A stretch of 64,000 bases of DNA from a bacterium (GCA_029945725.1 JAQSDB010000010.1:24885-88884); one strand, 5' to 3'; counted from the first letter of the stretch, positions 46,144-56,671 are shown. Notes: a model not told the origin generated them from the sequence alone. Numbers and translations: made by a program.

Positions 46144-48162
46144 ATGAGTGAAGAAAACGTCTTCCAGCTGGTCTCGCAGTTTTCGCCGGCGGGCGATCAG
46201 CCGAAAGCGATCGAGCAGCTTTGCACCGGTCTTGAAGACGGCCTGTCGCACCAGACCCTGCTCGGTGTTACCGGCTCCGGCAAGACATTCACCATTGCCA
46301 ACGTGATTGCCCGCGAGCAGCGGCCGACCATCATCATGGCGCCGAACAAGACGCTGGCCGCACAGCTCTATGGCGAATTCCGCGAATTCTTTCCGAACAA
46401 TGCCGTCGAGTATTTCGTTTCCTATTACGACTACTATCAGCCGGAAGCCTATGTGCCGTCCTCCGATACCTATATCGAGAAGGATGCGTCCATCAACGAA
46501 CACATCGAGCAGATGCGCCTGTCGGCGACCAAGGCCCTGCTGGAACGCCGTGACTCCATCATCGTGGCGACGGTATCGGCCATTTACGGCCTCGGTGATC
46601 CCGATGCCTACATGAAAATGCTGCTGCATGTCTCGCGCGGTGACCGCATGGACCAGCGTGCCATCCTGCGGCGGCTGGCGGAAATGCAGTATGTGCGCAA
46701 TGACATGGAATTCTTTCGCGGCACCTATCGCGTGCGCGGCGATGTGATTGATGTTTTTCCGGCCGAATCCGAACGTGATGCCATTCGTATTGAACTGTTT
46801 GACGAGGAAGTGGAAAACATCAGCTGGTTTGATCCGCTGACAGGTGAGCTTCTGAAGAAAGTGGCGCGCGTGACCATCTACCCGAAAAGCCACTATGTCA
46901 CGCCGATGGAGCGTATCCACGCGGCGATTGAATCCATCAAGGAGGAGCTGCCGCCGCGTCTGCAGTTCTTCCATGACCATGACAAGCTGATTGAAGAACA
47001 GCGCCTGCGCGAGCGTGTGCGTTTTGACATCGAGATGCTGCAGCAGCTGGGTTATTGCAACGGCATTGAAAACTACTCGCGCTATCTCTCGGGCCGCCAG
47101 CCCGGCGAACCGCCACCCACGCTGTTTGATTATGTGCCGGCCGATGCGCTGCTGATCGTGGACGAATCCCATGTGACGATTCCGCAGCTGGGTGCCATGT
47201 ACAAGGGCGACCGCGCGCGCAAGGAAAACCTGGTAAATTACGGTTTTCGCCTGCCGAGTGCGCTGGATAACCGTCCCATGCAGTTCGAGGAGTGGGAGCA
47301 TATTTCGCCGCAGACGATTTTTGTCTCGGCGACGCCGGGGCCCTATGAAGCGGCCAAGGCCGGACAGGTGGTGGAGCAGGTGGTGCGTCCGACCGGTCTG
47401 GTTGATCCGGAGATCGAAATCCGTCCGGCCAGCACGCAGGTAGATGACCTGCTTTCGGAAATCAAAAAGCGGGTGGCGCTGGAAGAGCGTGTGCTGGTGA
47501 CGACGCTGACCAAGCGCATGTCAGAGGATCTGACGGATTACCTGTCGGATCACGGCGTCAAGGTGCGTTACCTGCATTCGGATATCGATACGGTGGAGCG
47601 CGTGGAAATTATTCGCGACCTGCGTCTTGGCGTGTTTGATGTGCTGGTGGGGATCAATCTGCTGCGTGAAGGCCTGGACATGCCGGAGGTTTCGCTGGTG
47701 GCGATTCTTGATGCCGACAAGGAAGGTTTTCTGCGCTCCGAGCGTTCACTGATCCAGACCATCGGCCGCGCGGCGCGTCATCTCAATGGCAAGGCCATTT
47801 TGTATGGCGACAGGATAACCGGCTCCATGCAGCGCGCCATTGATGAAACGGACCGGCGTCGCGCGGTGCAGGTGGCGTTCAATATTGAGCATGGCATTAC
47901 GCCAAAAGGCGTGAAGCGCTCGATCATGGACATCATGGAAGGGGCTTATGGCTCGGCGACCGCGCGTGGCAAGAAGAACATGATGGCGGCCGAGAAAAAG
48001 GCCGAATACAACGCCATGCTGAGTGATCCGAAAGCAGTGACGGTCCGGATCAAGCAGCTGGAAACGAAAATGATGGCGGCGGCCCGTAATCTGGAGTTTG
48101 AGGAAGCGGCGCGTATCCGGGATGAAATCCATCAAATGCGCGAGCACGCCTTTGTGGCATGA
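46144..48162 (+). CDS. uvrB: Excinuclease ABC subunit B
   Basis: A 672-residue nucleotide-excision-repair damage-verification helicase. Walker [11 protein letters not shown] is at about residue 40, and the beta-hairpin that clamps [23 protein letters not shown], at about residue 96. DESH is in LIVDESHVT, motif VI in QTIGRAARH, and a C-terminal UVR domain for UvrC binding in the last 40 residues ([13 protein letters not shown]). It is normal length and intact. It is the only gene on its strand here; no LexA box was recognised upstream. Confidence 0.97.
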   Translation: MSEENVFQLVSQFSPAGDQPKAIEQLCTGLEDGLSHQTLLGVTGSGKTFTIANVIAREQRPTIIMAPNKTLAAQLYGEFREFFPNNAVEYFVSYYDYYQPEAYVPSSDTYIEKDASINEHIEQMRLSATKALLERRDSIIVATVSAIYGLGDPDAYMKMLLHVSRGDRMDQRAILRRLAEMQYVRNDMEFFRGTYRVRGDVIDVFPAESERDAIRIELFDEEVENISWFDPLTGELLKKVARVTIYPKSHYVTPMERIHAAIESIKEELPPRLQFFHDHDKLIEEQRLRERVRFDIEMLQQLGYCNGIENYSRYLSGRQPGEPPPTLFDYVPADALLIVDESHVTIPQLGAMYKGDRARKENLVNYGFRLPSALDNRPMQFEEWEHISPQTIFVSATPGPYEAAKAGQVVEQVVRPTGLVDPEIEIRPASTQVDDLLSEIKKRVALEERVLVTTLTKRMSEDLTDYLSDHGVKVRYLHSDIDTVERVEIIRDLRLGVFDVLVGINLLREGLDMPEVSLVAILDADKEGFLRSERSLIQTIGRAARHLNGKAILYGDRITGSMQRAIDETDRRRAVQVAFNIEHGITPKGVKRSIMDIMEGAYGSATARGKKNMMAAEKKAEYNAMLSDPKAVTVRIKQLETKMMAAARNLEFEEAARIRDEIHQMREHAFVA

Positions 48163-48476
48163 GGTCTTTCCGAGGGGGGCTTTCCGGCCGCTTTTTGTCT
48201 TTGGTGACTTTTTGAAAAACCTGCTGAATCAAGCGCTTGGCGGGCTCGTCTCGACCGGGCATGAAGAAATGCACAGGGCTCCGTTTGCACCAGACTTGTA
48301 CACAGATAGTGGCTGCTTACCGTGGAACCAGAGAGGAACCGGTTGTCATCAGTCAGTAATTTTACTGAAATGGACAACTTGTTGATTTTAAAACTTTATT
48401 TTTGGCTGTTCAAAAAACCGTCAAATTGTCGCAAGACGCCTGCCACGGGCATCGGAGGCCCAATCCACAATCTTCT

Positions 48477-48515
48477 CCACTACTTTATCCACAGCTTCTG
48501 TGGATAAAGTAGTGG
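48477..48515. repeat. Perfect hairpin containing two DnaA boxes
   Basis: Arms ccactactttatccacag and ctgtggataaagtagtgg are perfect 18-base complements with a ctt loop. Each arm contains a consensus DnaA box: ttatccaca at 48485-48493 and its reverse at 48499-48507. A near box, aatccacaa, lies at about 48463. There is no T-run, so it is not a standard terminator for uvrB. The surrounding 410-base gap (48163-48576) between convergent genes has no other feature I can support. Confidence 0.85.
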
Positions 48516-48576
48516 CTGCACTGGCTTGACTTTGAAGGATGGGGCGAGTGCCTGCCAGGCAGCCGTGCCATGTCCG

Positions 48577-49311
48577 CTAGCCCCGGGACCAGATGTCCTG
48601 TTGCAGGGCCAGGGTGGGGACATCGGTGATCAGGCTGTCGGCTCCGTCATCCAGCAGCTCGCGCATGCGTGCCGGCTCATTGACGGTCCAGGTGGATACC
48701 AGCAGGCAGGCGGCGTGCGCCTGCTCAATCAGTGCTTTCGTGCAGCGTTGCTGGTGCGGTCCGATGGAGTGGCAGCCGAGCTCCAGGGCCGTGGCGATGG
48801 GATCGCCCTCAAAGCCCAGCTCGAACAGAAAGCCGCGCGGGATCTCCGGGGCGCTTTCGCGAACCAGTTGCAGATAGCGGGGATTGAAAGAGGTGGTATA
48901 GCCGCGCTCGCCAAAACCGAACTCTCGCCATAGCGGCGGAAACTTTTCGGCAATCAGGTGGCTGTCTTCCTCCGTGCGCGCCTTGACCTCGAACTGCACG
49001 TGTTCGAAATCACGCAGGACTGCCATGACGGCGCGCAGGGTCGGCACGCCTTCGCGCTCCGGCCATTCCGGAAAGGCGCGATGGCAGGCGTCCACCGCCG
49101 CGAGTTCGCGCACGGTTTTCTCGCTGACTTGTCCGGTTCCGAGGGTGCTGCGTTCCAGAAAGCTGTCGTGGATGATCACCAGCTCACCGTCACCGCTCAC
49201 CTGTATATCCAGTTCCACGGCGAGCACGCCAAGCCGGCGCAGGTAGCGAAAGCCGCTGAGCGTGTTTTCCGGTGCTTCACTGCGGGCACCACGATGGCCA
49301 ATCAGACGCAT
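48577..49311 (-). CDS. ugpQ: Glycerophosphodiester phosphodiesterase, cytoplasmic
   Basis: A 244-residue GDPD-family enzyme hydrolysing glycerophosphodiesters to glycerol-3-phosphate and an alcohol. The catalytic IGHRGARSEAPENT (His about residue 5, with Glu) is at the N-terminus. ELDIQVSGDGELVIIHD follows, supplying the metal-binding Glu-Asp and second His, and a late VSTWTVNEPARM is typical. No signal peptide precedes ATG 49311, which has the strong site gaggagt, so it is a cytoplasmic UgpQ type rather than periplasmic GlpQ. It is convergent with uvrB. Confidence 0.93.
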   Translation of the reverse strand: MRLIGHRGARSEAPENTLSGFRYLRRLGVLAVELDIQVSGDGELVIIHDSFLERSTLGTGQVSEKTVRELAAVDACHRAFPEWPEREGVPTLRAVMAVLRDFEHVQFEVKARTEEDSHLIAEKFPPLWREFGFGERGYTTSFNPRYLQLVRESAPEIPRGFLFELGFEGDPIATALELGCHSIGPHQQRCTKALIEQAHAACLLVSTWTVNEPARMRELLDDGADSLITDVPTLALQQDIWSRG

Positions 49312-49396
49312 GAAGACTCCTCGGTTTGCAGCATCGGCCAGGCCATAAGCCGGGCAGGCTATTGTTGTGATGGGGGATGGCGTAAAGAGGCGCCAT

Positions 49397-49427
49397 AAAA
49401 AAGCCGGCAACTTTGCCGGCTTTTTTG
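49397..49427. terminator. Terminator after the Pro/Ala-rich exported protein
   Basis: aaaaaagccggca / tgccggctttttt with a three- to four-base loop, 15 bases beyond the stop of the minus-strand gene that ends at 49442. It works in either direction. Confidence 0.9.
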
Positions 49428-49441
49428 TTAGCACCTTCGCA

Positions 49442-50104
49442 TCAGTTGATGATGATACGACCGGTGGCCGGGTCGAAGGTATAGCTGCCATCGCCCTTGG
49501 GTTTCTTGGTCTCTGGAGCAGGAGCTGGCTCTGGAGCGGCCGGAGTCACCTTAACCGGGGCGACGGGTGCTGTTACAACAGGCGCTGGCGCAACCGGGGC
49601 TGCCACGACCGGTGCTGGTGCAACAGGAGCAGTTGCCTCAGGTGCTGGTACGGCGGCAGCTTTGGCCGCCGCTTCAGCCTCGGCTTTTGCTTTCTCGGCC
49701 GTTGCTTTGGCCATGACTTCGCGTTCTTTGGTCTGGCGCTCGATTTCCGCAATGTTTGATTGCACGGTTACCGGCTTGGCAGCCACGGGAGCAGCAGGAG
49801 GAGGCGCAGCCGCCGGCGCAATGACCGGGGCGGGGCTTGGCGCTGGTACAGGAGCCGCCGTGTTTTTGCCTGCGATTTCCACACTTTGAACAACGGTAGA
49901 GCGCTCGAAAACCACCACAAAACCATTGTATTCCCAGCGCGTGATAGGGGGCTGGCCAACGGGGGCATTCTTTTTGAGCGGAGCCCCGAATTCCTGTTCA
50001 ACCGCACGCATGCTCGCGCCGGAGGCGGGCATGCCGGCGGCATGAAGGTGGCAGGCAGTGGCAAGCAGGAGGACACAGGTGCTGAGCTTGGCGCGCATCA
50101 TCAT
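49442..50104 (-). CDS. Exported Pro/Ala-rich hypothetical protein
   Basis: A 220-residue protein with a signal peptide (about residues 1-23, KLSTCVLLLATACHLHA). A small folded region (about 30-75, SMRAVEQEFGAP...RWEYNGFVVVFE) recalls short SmpA-like or cell-envelope domains. A long Ala/Pro/Val-rich stretch (about 82-200) has an interrupted charged helix (EIERQTKEREVMAKATAEKAKAE, about 118-140). The last residues GDGSYTFDPATGRIIIN look like a conserved tail. It is likely periplasmic or wall-spanning. Function unknown. Confidence 0.75.
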   Translation of the reverse strand: MMMRAKLSTCVLLLATACHLHAAGMPASGASMRAVEQEFGAPLKKNAPVGQPPITRWEYNGFVVVFERSTVVQSVEIAGKNTAAPVPAPSPAPVIAPAAAPPPAAPVAAKPVTVQSNIAEIERQTKEREVMAKATAEKAKAEAEAAAKAAAVPAPEATAPVAPAPVVAAPVAPAPVVTAPVAPVKVTPAAPEPAPAPETKKPKGDGSYTFDPATGRIIIN

Positions 50105-50177
50105 CCCTAAATCCCTTTTTGTAGTGGAGGGGTTGTAGTGAAATTTTCAACAACTCTAATGACTTAACGGCGGTATT

Positions 50178-50777
50178 TCAACCGTTTTCAGGGTTCTCAA
50201 AGCCCTCAAGAGGCTTGTCTTCCTGCACTTTGCGACTGATGTCACGTGCCAGGGTCTGACGGTCATGGTGACGGATGTTGACGAAGGCGACTCCCGTTCG
50301 GTAGCCCTCCAGATCTTCATCCTCGCAGAACACGACACGGCCAATGGCAGCGACATGGTAATTGCGTGCCTGGTTGCTGATGGCGATGTGCAGATAGTTG
50401 CCGGGTGTTATTGGTTCAGCCGCATGAAAGGACAGGCCGCCCTGGGACAGGTTGACGCGCTGCGGCACTGGCGACAGCATGCGGCCGAGGCTGTCTTCAA
50501 TGGCCTGGGCAATGATGTCCAGCTTGAGGTTGAGCGCCTGGATCAGTCCGCCCACGCGCGGGTTTTCGCGCATCAGGGCTTCGACCTGGCTGCGCTGGAC
50601 GTTATCGATTTGCGTGAGTTCTTCATTAAGGGTGAAGTGCTGGGGAAGTTCGAAGCGGGTGTCATAGGGATCGGCTTCGATTTCGCGGGCGCTGATGCGC
50701 TGATAAATGACCGCCAGGGTGGAGTTCACCCTTTTCTGGTTGCGACGTTCGTTGGCCAGTTCTTCTTCTGTACTCAT
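50178..50777 (-). CDS. PilZ-domain protein (c-di-GMP receptor candidate)
   Basis: A 199-residue protein. The C-terminal half has the PilZ signature NLSQGGLSF (N/DxSxxG, about residue 110) and a beta-barrel with HIAISNQ and AIGRVVF. A possible RxxxR (RNQKR) is at residues 12-16, far from the usual spacing, so c-di-GMP affinity is uncertain; PQR just before NLS may serve instead. The N-terminal half is helical (about residues 40-95). It may regulate motility or surface properties. It lies divergent from the lol operon. Confidence 0.8.
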   Translation of the reverse strand: MSTEEELANERRNQKRVNSTLAVIYQRISAREIEADPYDTRFELPQHFTLNEELTQIDNVQRSQVEALMRENPRVGGLIQALNLKLDIIAQAIEDSLGRMLSPVPQRVNLSQGGLSFHAAEPITPGNYLHIAISNQARNYHVAAIGRVVFCEDEDLEGYRTGVAFVNIRHHDRQTLARDISRKVQEDKPLEGFENPENG

Positions 50778-50863
50778 CGTGCATGCACTCCACGGATTAT
50801 TCTGTTCTCACGGATCTGCCGGGGCTTGTTCAGGGCCGCACCAAGTGTGGTTTAATGCGCCGC

Positions 50864-52099
50864 ATGTTCAAGCCCGTGCCCCTTTTTATTGGTCTGCGTT
50901 ACACGCGCGCCAAACGCCGTAATCACTTCATCTCCTTCATTTCCCTGACGTCCATCATTGGACTGATGCTGGGCGTGGCGGTGCTCATCACTGTGCTCTC
51001 GGTCATGAACGGTTTTGACCGCGAGCTGAAAACACGCATCCTTGGCATGGTGCCACACGCCACGCTCAATGCCTATGAACCCTTTCACAACTGGAAGCGC
51101 GTCACTGATTTTGCTCTCAGGGAGCCTGGCGTAGAGGCGGCGGCCCCTTTTAACCAGTTGCAGGGAATGATTGCGGCGGGCGGGCTGGTAAGCGGTGCCA
51201 TGGTGACGGGGATTGAGCCTGAGTATGAAAAGAAGGTCTCCATCATTCATCACCATATGCAGGACGGCAGTATTGATGCCTTGCGTGAAGGCGAGTTCGG
51301 CATCGTGCTGGGTGCCGGTCTGGCGTCCAATCTGGGGGTCATGACGGGCGACAAGGTGACGCTGGTGATGCCGGAAGCGGCCTTGTCGCCAGCCGGAGTG
51401 ACACCACGCTTCAAGCGTTTCACGGTAGTCGGGATTTTCAAGGTCGGTGCCGATATCGACAGCATGATCGCCTATGTGAACCTGCATGATGCAGGACGCC
51501 TGCTGCGCCTTGACGACAAGGTGCAGGGTGTTCGCCTGAAAATGAAGGACCTGTTTCAGGCCCAGGACATCAGCTATGCACTGGTGCAAAAGCATCCCCG
51601 CTTTTTTTACGCGACCAACTGGACGCAGACCCACGGCAATCTTTTCAATGCCATCAAGATGGAAAAGGCGATGATGGCCATCCTGCTGATGTTCATTGTC
51701 ATGGTGTCGGCCTTCAATATCCTCTCCAGTCTGGTGATGGTGGTGCAGGACAAGAAAGCCGATATCGCCATTCTGCGCACGCTTGGTGCCAGCCCGGTGA
51801 CCATCATGAAAATCTTCATGGTGCAGGGTTCGGTGATCGGTGTGGTCGGTACTCTGGCTGGTGTCAGCCTGGGCGTTCTGCTTTCGCTCACCATCGGCGA
51901 TATTGCCAGCGGCATCGAGCATCTTTTCAACATCAGCCTGTTTGATGCCTATTTCGTGAACTATCTGCCCTCGCAACTGGAGCTGAGCGACGTGGTCTGG
52001 GTCAGCATTCTGGCTCTGTTCCTGAGTTTTGGTGCCACCATCTATCCCGCCTGGGCGGCATCACGGGTGCAACCGGCGGAGGCGCTGCGCTATGAGTGA
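50864..52099 (+). CDS. lolC: Lipoprotein-releasing ABC permease (LolC/LolF type)
   Basis: A 411-residue inner-membrane permease. The first transmembrane segment follows [19 protein letters not shown] (about residue 10), a large periplasmic domain comes next, and three C-terminal segments end in [17 protein letters not shown]. With LolD it lifts mature outer-membrane lipoproteins to LolA. Only one permease gene is present, while Pseudomonas has lolC-lolD-lolE; a LolF-like homodimer, as in Acinetobacter and Francisella, is therefore likely. MFKP at ATG 50864 is the usual family start; ATG 50855 lies in frame. Confidence 0.9.
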   Translation: MFKPVPLFIGLRYTRAKRRNHFISFISLTSIIGLMLGVAVLITVLSVMNGFDRELKTRILGMVPHATLNAYEPFHNWKRVTDFALREPGVEAAAPFNQLQGMIAAGGLVSGAMVTGIEPEYEKKVSIIHHHMQDGSIDALREGEFGIVLGAGLASNLGVMTGDKVTLVMPEAALSPAGVTPRFKRFTVVGIFKVGADIDSMIAYVNLHDAGRLLRLDDKVQGVRLKMKDLFQAQDISYALVQKHPRFFYATNWTQTHGNLFNAIKMEKAMMAILLMFIVMVSAFNILSSLVMVVQDKKADIAILRTLGASPVTIMKIFMVQGSVIGVVGTLAGVSLGVLLSLTIGDIASGIEHLFNISLFDAYFVNYLPSQLELSDVVWVSILALFLSFGATIYPAWAASRVQPAEALRYE

Positions 52100-52793
52100 T
52101 TTCGTGCTGGAAGCCACCGGGCTGGTCAAGCGTTTCGAGGAAGGTCCGCAGATACTGGAAATCCTGCACGGCGTTGACATGCAGGTGAATCGCGGCGAGT
52201 TTGTGGCCATTGTCGGCAGCTCGGGCTCCGGCAAAACCACCTTGCTGCATTTGCTGGGCGGTCTGGATACGCCGAGTGCCGGTGAAGTGAAAATATGCGG
52301 GCAGGACTTCAGCCGCTGCAATGAAGTGCAGCGCGGCATCCTGCGCAACCGCCATATCGGTTTTGTGTACCAGTTCCATCATTTGCTGCCGGAATTTACT
52401 GCACTGGAAAATGTCTGCATGCCGCTCCTGCTGCGTGAAGGCAGCATTGCGGAGGCGGAAAAGCTGGCAAGCGAGTTGCTGGATCGGGTGGGGCTGGGAA
52501 GTCGCCTGCAACACAAACCGGCAGAATTATCGGGTGGCGAACGTCAGCGTGTTGCCCTGGCGCGTGCGCTGGTGACAAAACCTGCCGTGGTGCTGGCGGA
52601 TGAACCGACAGGCAATCTCGATAATGATACGTCCCGGGAAGTACAGGCCTTGCTGATGGAGCTCAATCGCGAGCTCGGCATCAGCTTTGTGATCGTCACG
52701 CATGATCTGGCGCTGGCCGGCACCACGCAGCGCATCCTGCGCATGGATCATGGTCGTCTGGGCGAGCCTGCGCTGCTGCCGGCTTCGCTGTAA
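52092..52793 (+). CDS. lolD: Lipoprotein-releasing ABC ATPase
   Basis: A 233-residue ATPase with Walker [10 protein letters not shown], signature [15 protein letters not shown], Walker [13 protein letters not shown] and H-loop [23 protein letters not shown] contains the LolD-type loop that contacts the permease. It overlaps lolC by eight bases (TATGAGTGA). It is convergent with the DUF2062 gene, so no lolE follows. Confidence 0.95.
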   Translation: MSDFVLEATGLVKRFEEGPQILEILHGVDMQVNRGEFVAIVGSSGSGKTTLLHLLGGLDTPSAGEVKICGQDFSRCNEVQRGILRNRHIGFVYQFHHLLPEFTALENVCMPLLLREGSIAEAEKLASELLDRVGLGSRLQHKPAELSGGERQRVALARALVTKPAVVLADEPTGNLDNDTSREVQALLMELNRELGISFVIVTHDLALAGTTQRILRMDHGRLGEPALLPASL

Positions 52794-52798
52794 ACGCC

Positions 52799-53380
52799 TT
52801 ACGGCTGCTGCGCGGCAGCCCGTCTTTTTTCCTGCCTTTTTTTCCACGCTGACAAGACGTGCCAGCGCCAGAAAAGCCGCATCGCCACATAGCCCGCACT
52901 GCCAAACATGAAGCTCATGGCAATACCACCGAGCATGATCGGTTTTATCTGCTGAAACAGTGCGCTGGAGGCGGCATGACTTCCCCCTGAAAAAAGCTGG
53001 CCGAGCATGATGGCGAAATCGGCGAGAAGCCGGCTGAGCTCGCTGAAGCTCAGCATGGGAATGCCCAGCAAGTGGCTGCCAATGAGATAGGCCAGCCAGG
53101 CAAGGGGAATCAGGGTGAGCGGGTTGCTGGCGAACACCAGCGCCACACACAGGGGCAGGTTGACACGAAAAACAATGGCGGCACCTGCCGCCACCAGCAT
53201 CTGGCCCGGCATGGGCAGCATGGCACACCACAAACCCCAGAAGGCGGCACCGGCGGCAGAGCGGCGATTCAGGTGCCACAGGCTGGGATCACCCAGGCGC
53301 TTGCCCAGCAGACCGAGTCCGGGATATTTGGCGATACGCTCGGCGTCGGGCAGATAGCGCCGGATCAGTTGTTTGGGCAT
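52799..53380 (-). CDS. DUF2062 membrane protein
   Basis: A 193-residue integral membrane protein of the DUF2062 family. It begins MPKQLIRRYLPD, characteristic of the family. SLWHLNRRSAAGAAFWGLWCAM... continues into at least three hydrophobic segments (about residues 50-75, 80-105 and 155-180). The short cytoplasmic tail is basic (KKRQEKRRAAAQ). Function is unknown in the family. The neighbourhood (lol and comEC) is conserved in Pseudomonas. Confidence 0.85.
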   Translation of the reverse strand: MPKQLIRRYLPDAERIAKYPGLGLLGKRLGDPSLWHLNRRSAAGAAFWGLWCAMLPMPGQMLVAAGAAIVFRVNLPLCVALVFASNPLTLIPLAWLAYLIGSHLLGIPMLSFSELSRLLADFAIMLGQLFSGGSHAASSALFQQIKPIMLGGIAMSFMFGSAGYVAMRLFWRWHVLSAWKKRQEKRRAAAQQP

Positions 53381-53543
53381 GAAGGCGTCCACAAAAGAAG
53401 GCCGCCATCCTTTCCAATTGCCTCGCTGTGGTCAATCACTTTGATGCAGTCCGTCATGATGTGGCGGGTATCGTGCGCGGGCTTTTATCTGTCTTGCCTG
53501 TTTATGTTAAAACCGCGGTGTTCCCCCACCACAAGGATGTGTC

Positions 53544-55856
53544 ATGGGACTCCTGCTCGCGGCCGCTGCGGCCGGTCTGATGCTTTTGCCGCTGCTGGCC
53601 TGGCTGCCACCGCCGTGGCTGCTAGCGGCACTGGCGCTGTTTTTTTCATTGCTCTGGTGGCGCTGGCGACAGCACTGGCTGCTCTGTCTGGTGTTTTTCC
53701 TCGCCGGATTTTCCTGGTCCGTCCTGCAGGCCGGGCAGGCGCTCCTGCAGCGGATTCCGCCGCCGTGGGAAGGCGTGGAGCTGGTAGCGCAGGGGCAGGT
53801 GGATGGCCTTTCCGAGTCGGCGCCCCATGGCCTGAACTTCCGTTTTCGCCCGCAAACCGTGCAGCTTGATGGTACTACGGTGCGGGTGGCGGGTGGCCGC
53901 TGGCAGCTGTTTTCGCCTTTTCCGGATGTGCCGTTGCCGGATGCCGATTGCACCCTCACGGTAAAACTCAAGCGCCCCCATGGCGTGGCTAATCCGGGTG
54001 GGTTTGACCATGAAGCCTGGCTGCTCTCGGAAAACGTCACCGCGACGGGCTCAGTAAAATCATTTTCCTGCAAAAAGCCCCCGCGCTTTTCGGTTGATGG
54101 CCTGCGTCTTTCCCTGCGCGAGGAGTTTCAGCGGGTGTTTCCGGAGCAGCCGGCAGCCGGCGTGTTGCTGGCGCTGATCAGCGGCGACCGGGCGCTGATT
54201 GCGGACACTGTATGGGAACGCTATGTGGCGACCGGCGTGGTACATCTGATGGCCATTTCCGGTCTGCATATCACTTTGCTGGCCATGGTCACGGCCTGGC
54301 TGGTATTGCACCTGCTGCGGCTGTATCCGCGGCTGGCATTGCGCTGGCCCCTGCACAAGCCGGCCTTGCTGCTCGGATTCATGGTGGCGTGTCTGTACAG
54401 CCTGATGGCCGGATTTTCGGTGCCGACCGAACGTACGCTGATCATGCTGGGCGTGGTGCTGCTGGCGCATTTGAGTGAGCGTCGCCTGCCGGCTTTCCAG
54501 ATACTGGCGCTGGCCCTGATCGTGGTCCTGCTGTGCTCTCCGCTGGCGGTGCATGCCGCCGGTTTCTGGCTTTCTTTCGGTGCCGTGGCGATTTTGCTGA
54601 CCCTGGGTGATCCCCGTCGCGAAACGCCGCTGTGGCGGCAGGCGTTGCTGCTGCAATGCGTGATGTCCTTGTTGTTGCTGCCGTTGACACTGTGGTTTTT
54701 CGAGCGCGCCAGCTGGGTATCGCCGCTGGCCAATTTGCTGGCTGTGCCCATGGTGACCTTTGTCATCGTGCCCCTGGGCTTGCTGGGCCTGATGTGCTGG
54801 TTGCTGTCGCTGGTGCCGCTGGCGCATTTTTTCTGGAACATCGCCACGCATCTCATCAGCGTCATGGATGCCTTGCTGGAGCAGTTCCAGTTCTGGCCGG
54901 CAGCAAGTGTCGACTGGGGCTTGCCGAGTGGCTGGAGCTTTCTGTGTTTGTTGCTGGCGCTGTTTTGCCTGCTGCAGCCCCTGCAGCGATCCCTGCGTTT
55001 TCTGGCGCCGGTATTTCTGTTGCCGCTGTTTTTTTCGGCTGCTGCCGTAGCGCCGGACACACTGCGTCTGACCGTCATTGATGTGGGGCAGGGCCTGTCG
55101 GTGCTGGTGGAAACCAGTCGGCACCAGCTGCTTTACGATGCCGGCCCGACGCTGGGGCCCCGTGCCGATGCAGGACGGCGTTATGTATTGCCGCTTCTGC
55201 ATCAACGGCGTGTGACCTCTCTCGATCGTCTGCTGCTGAGTCACGATGACAGTGACCATACGGGCGGAGCCCTTTCCGTGCTGGCAGGCATGCCGGTATG
55301 GGCCGGACTGGGGGCAAGGCCGCTCAGTGTGCAGGGGCAGGCGGCTACGCCCTGGCAGGATTGCCGCGCCGGCCAGCACTGGCAGTGGGACGGCTGGTCT
55401 TTTTCGGTGCTTTATCCGAGCGCCGAAGAAAGTCTGGCAGCTGACAAGGACAATAATCGTTCCTGTGTACTCATGATCCGTCGTGGCCGTGCTGCGGTGC
55501 TGTTGCCGGGTGATCTCGAAAGCCGTGGTGAAAGTGCCTTGCTGGCGAGAATGCCGGCATCCGGCTTGCGGGCATCGGTGCTGGTGCTGGGTCATCATGG
55601 CAGCCGCAGTGCCAGCTCGGCGGATTTTCTGGCGCGTGTGCAGCCGCAATGGGCCATTGTCTCGGCCGGCTATCGCAACCAGTTCCATCATCCCAGCCCG
55701 GTCCTGCTGCAGCGGCTGCAGGATGCCGGAATTCCCTGGCGCAATACCGCCGCCAGTGGCGCCATTACGATGGTGCTGGAGGCGGATGGATCGGTCGTGC
55801 TGGAGGAGTTTCGCAGGCAGCTGCCGCGCTACTGGCGTACGCCGCCAACACAATGA
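53544..55856 (+). CDS. comEC: Competence DNA-uptake channel (ComEC/Rec2)
   Basis: A 770-residue polytopic protein. An N-terminal hydrophobic region and an OB-like soluble domain (about 60-180) precede the competence domain with VHLMAISGLHITLLAM (about residue 232). Further membrane helices follow, and a C-terminal metallo-beta-lactamase-like domain contains LLLSHDDSDHTGG (about residue 565). It imports single-stranded DNA across the inner membrane during transformation. The full length suggests natural competence is possible; the other competence genes lie outside the window. Confidence 0.93.
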   Translation: MGLLLAAAAAGLMLLPLLAWLPPPWLLAALALFFSLLWWRWRQHWLLCLVFFLAGFSWSVLQAGQALLQRIPPPWEGVELVAQGQVDGLSESAPHGLNFRFRPQTVQLDGTTVRVAGGRWQLFSPFPDVPLPDADCTLTVKLKRPHGVANPGGFDHEAWLLSENVTATGSVKSFSCKKPPRFSVDGLRLSLREEFQRVFPEQPAAGVLLALISGDRALIADTVWERYVATGVVHLMAISGLHITLLAMVTAWLVLHLLRLYPRLALRWPLHKPALLLGFMVACLYSLMAGFSVPTERTLIMLGVVLLAHLSERRLPAFQILALALIVVLLCSPLAVHAAGFWLSFGAVAILLTLGDPRRETPLWRQALLLQCVMSLLLLPLTLWFFERASWVSPLANLLAVPMVTFVIVPLGLLGLMCWLLSLVPLAHFFWNIATHLISVMDALLEQFQFWPAASVDWGLPSGWSFLCLLLALFCLLQPLQRSLRFLAPVFLLPLFFSAAAVAPDTLRLTVIDVGQGLSVLVETSRHQLLYDAGPTLGPRADAGRRYVLPLLHQRRVTSLDRLLLSHDDSDHTGGALSVLAGMPVWAGLGARPLSVQGQAATPWQDCRAGQHWQWDGWSFSVLYPSAEESLAADKDNNRSCVLMIRRGRAAVLLPGDLESRGESALLARMPASGLRASVLVLGHHGSRSASSADFLARVQPQWAIVSAGYRNQFHHPSPVLLQRLQDAGIPWRNTAASGAITMVLEADGSVVLEEFRRQLPRYWRTPPTQ

Positions 55857-56005
55857 CGTACAAGTGTTTTTTGCCAATCAACCGGCATCTGTCGCGCTTG
55901 GCGGGGTAGGGCTAAACCGGTAAAGTAAGCCCGGCTTTGCAGGCCTTGGCCCCCTGGTTTCGGGGTTGAATCTTTATTGTTGTTTCAGGATGGGAGTTCA
56001 CGACT

Positions 56006-56671
56006 GTGTGGGAGCTGATTAAATCAGGTGGCTGGCTGATGATGCCGATTGTTCTGGCCTCGGTGCTGGCACTTGCCATCAGTCTGGAACGGGCCTGGAC
56101 CTTGCGTACGGCTCGTGTGGCCCCCCCCGATCTGCTGGCCCGGGTGTGGAAGTGGATCAGGGAAAAGCAGCTGGATGCCGCCAGACTCAAGGAGTTGCGT
56201 ACCGATTCCCCGCTCGGTGAAATCCTTGCAGCAGGTTTGCTTAACTCCAAGCATGGCCGCGAAATCATGAAGGAAAGCATTCAGGAAGCTGCCTCGCATG
56301 TGATTCATGATCTTGAAAAGAATCTTTCCCTGCTCGGCACGATTGCCGTGATTTCACCGCTGCTGGGTTTGCTCGGCACCGTGGTCGGCATTATCGAAGC
56401 CTTCATGGTGGTGACATCTTCCGGCCTCAGTGATCCCACCATGCTGGCCGGCGGGATTTCCAAGGCCCTCATCACGACGGCTGGCGGTATTGTGGTGGCG
56501 ATTCCGGCCATGATCATGCACCGCTATTTCACGCGCCACATCACGTCCATTACCGTGGAAATGGAACAACAGGCCATCAAGCTCGTCGATATCGTGCACG
56601 GTGATCGTGAGGTTGATTTCCAGGAAGCCCCCGTTGCCGGCAAACCCCGGGTGCGGGAGAACGCGGCGTGA
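56006..56671 (+). CDS. exbB: ExbB/TolQ/MotA-type proton channel subunit
   Basis: A 221-residue inner-membrane protein with an N-terminal helix (LMMPIVLASVLALAISL) and two further helices. The second is preceded by LSLLGTIAVISPLLGLLGTVVGIIEAF, the hallmark of ExbB proteins. It starts at GTG 56006 after gggag. With the ExbD partner it harnesses proton motive force, probably for a TonB or Tol-like process. Its stop overlaps the ExbD start by three to four bases. Confidence 0.93.
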   Translation: MWELIKSGGWLMMPIVLASVLALAISLERAWTLRTARVAPPDLLARVWKWIREKQLDAARLKELRTDSPLGEILAAGLLNSKHGREIMKESIQEAASHVIHDLEKNLSLLGTIAVISPLLGLLGTVVGIIEAFMVVTSSGLSDPTMLAGGISKALITTAGGIVVAIPAMIMHRYFTRHITSITVEMEQQAIKLVDIVHGDREVDFQEAPVAGKPRVRENAA

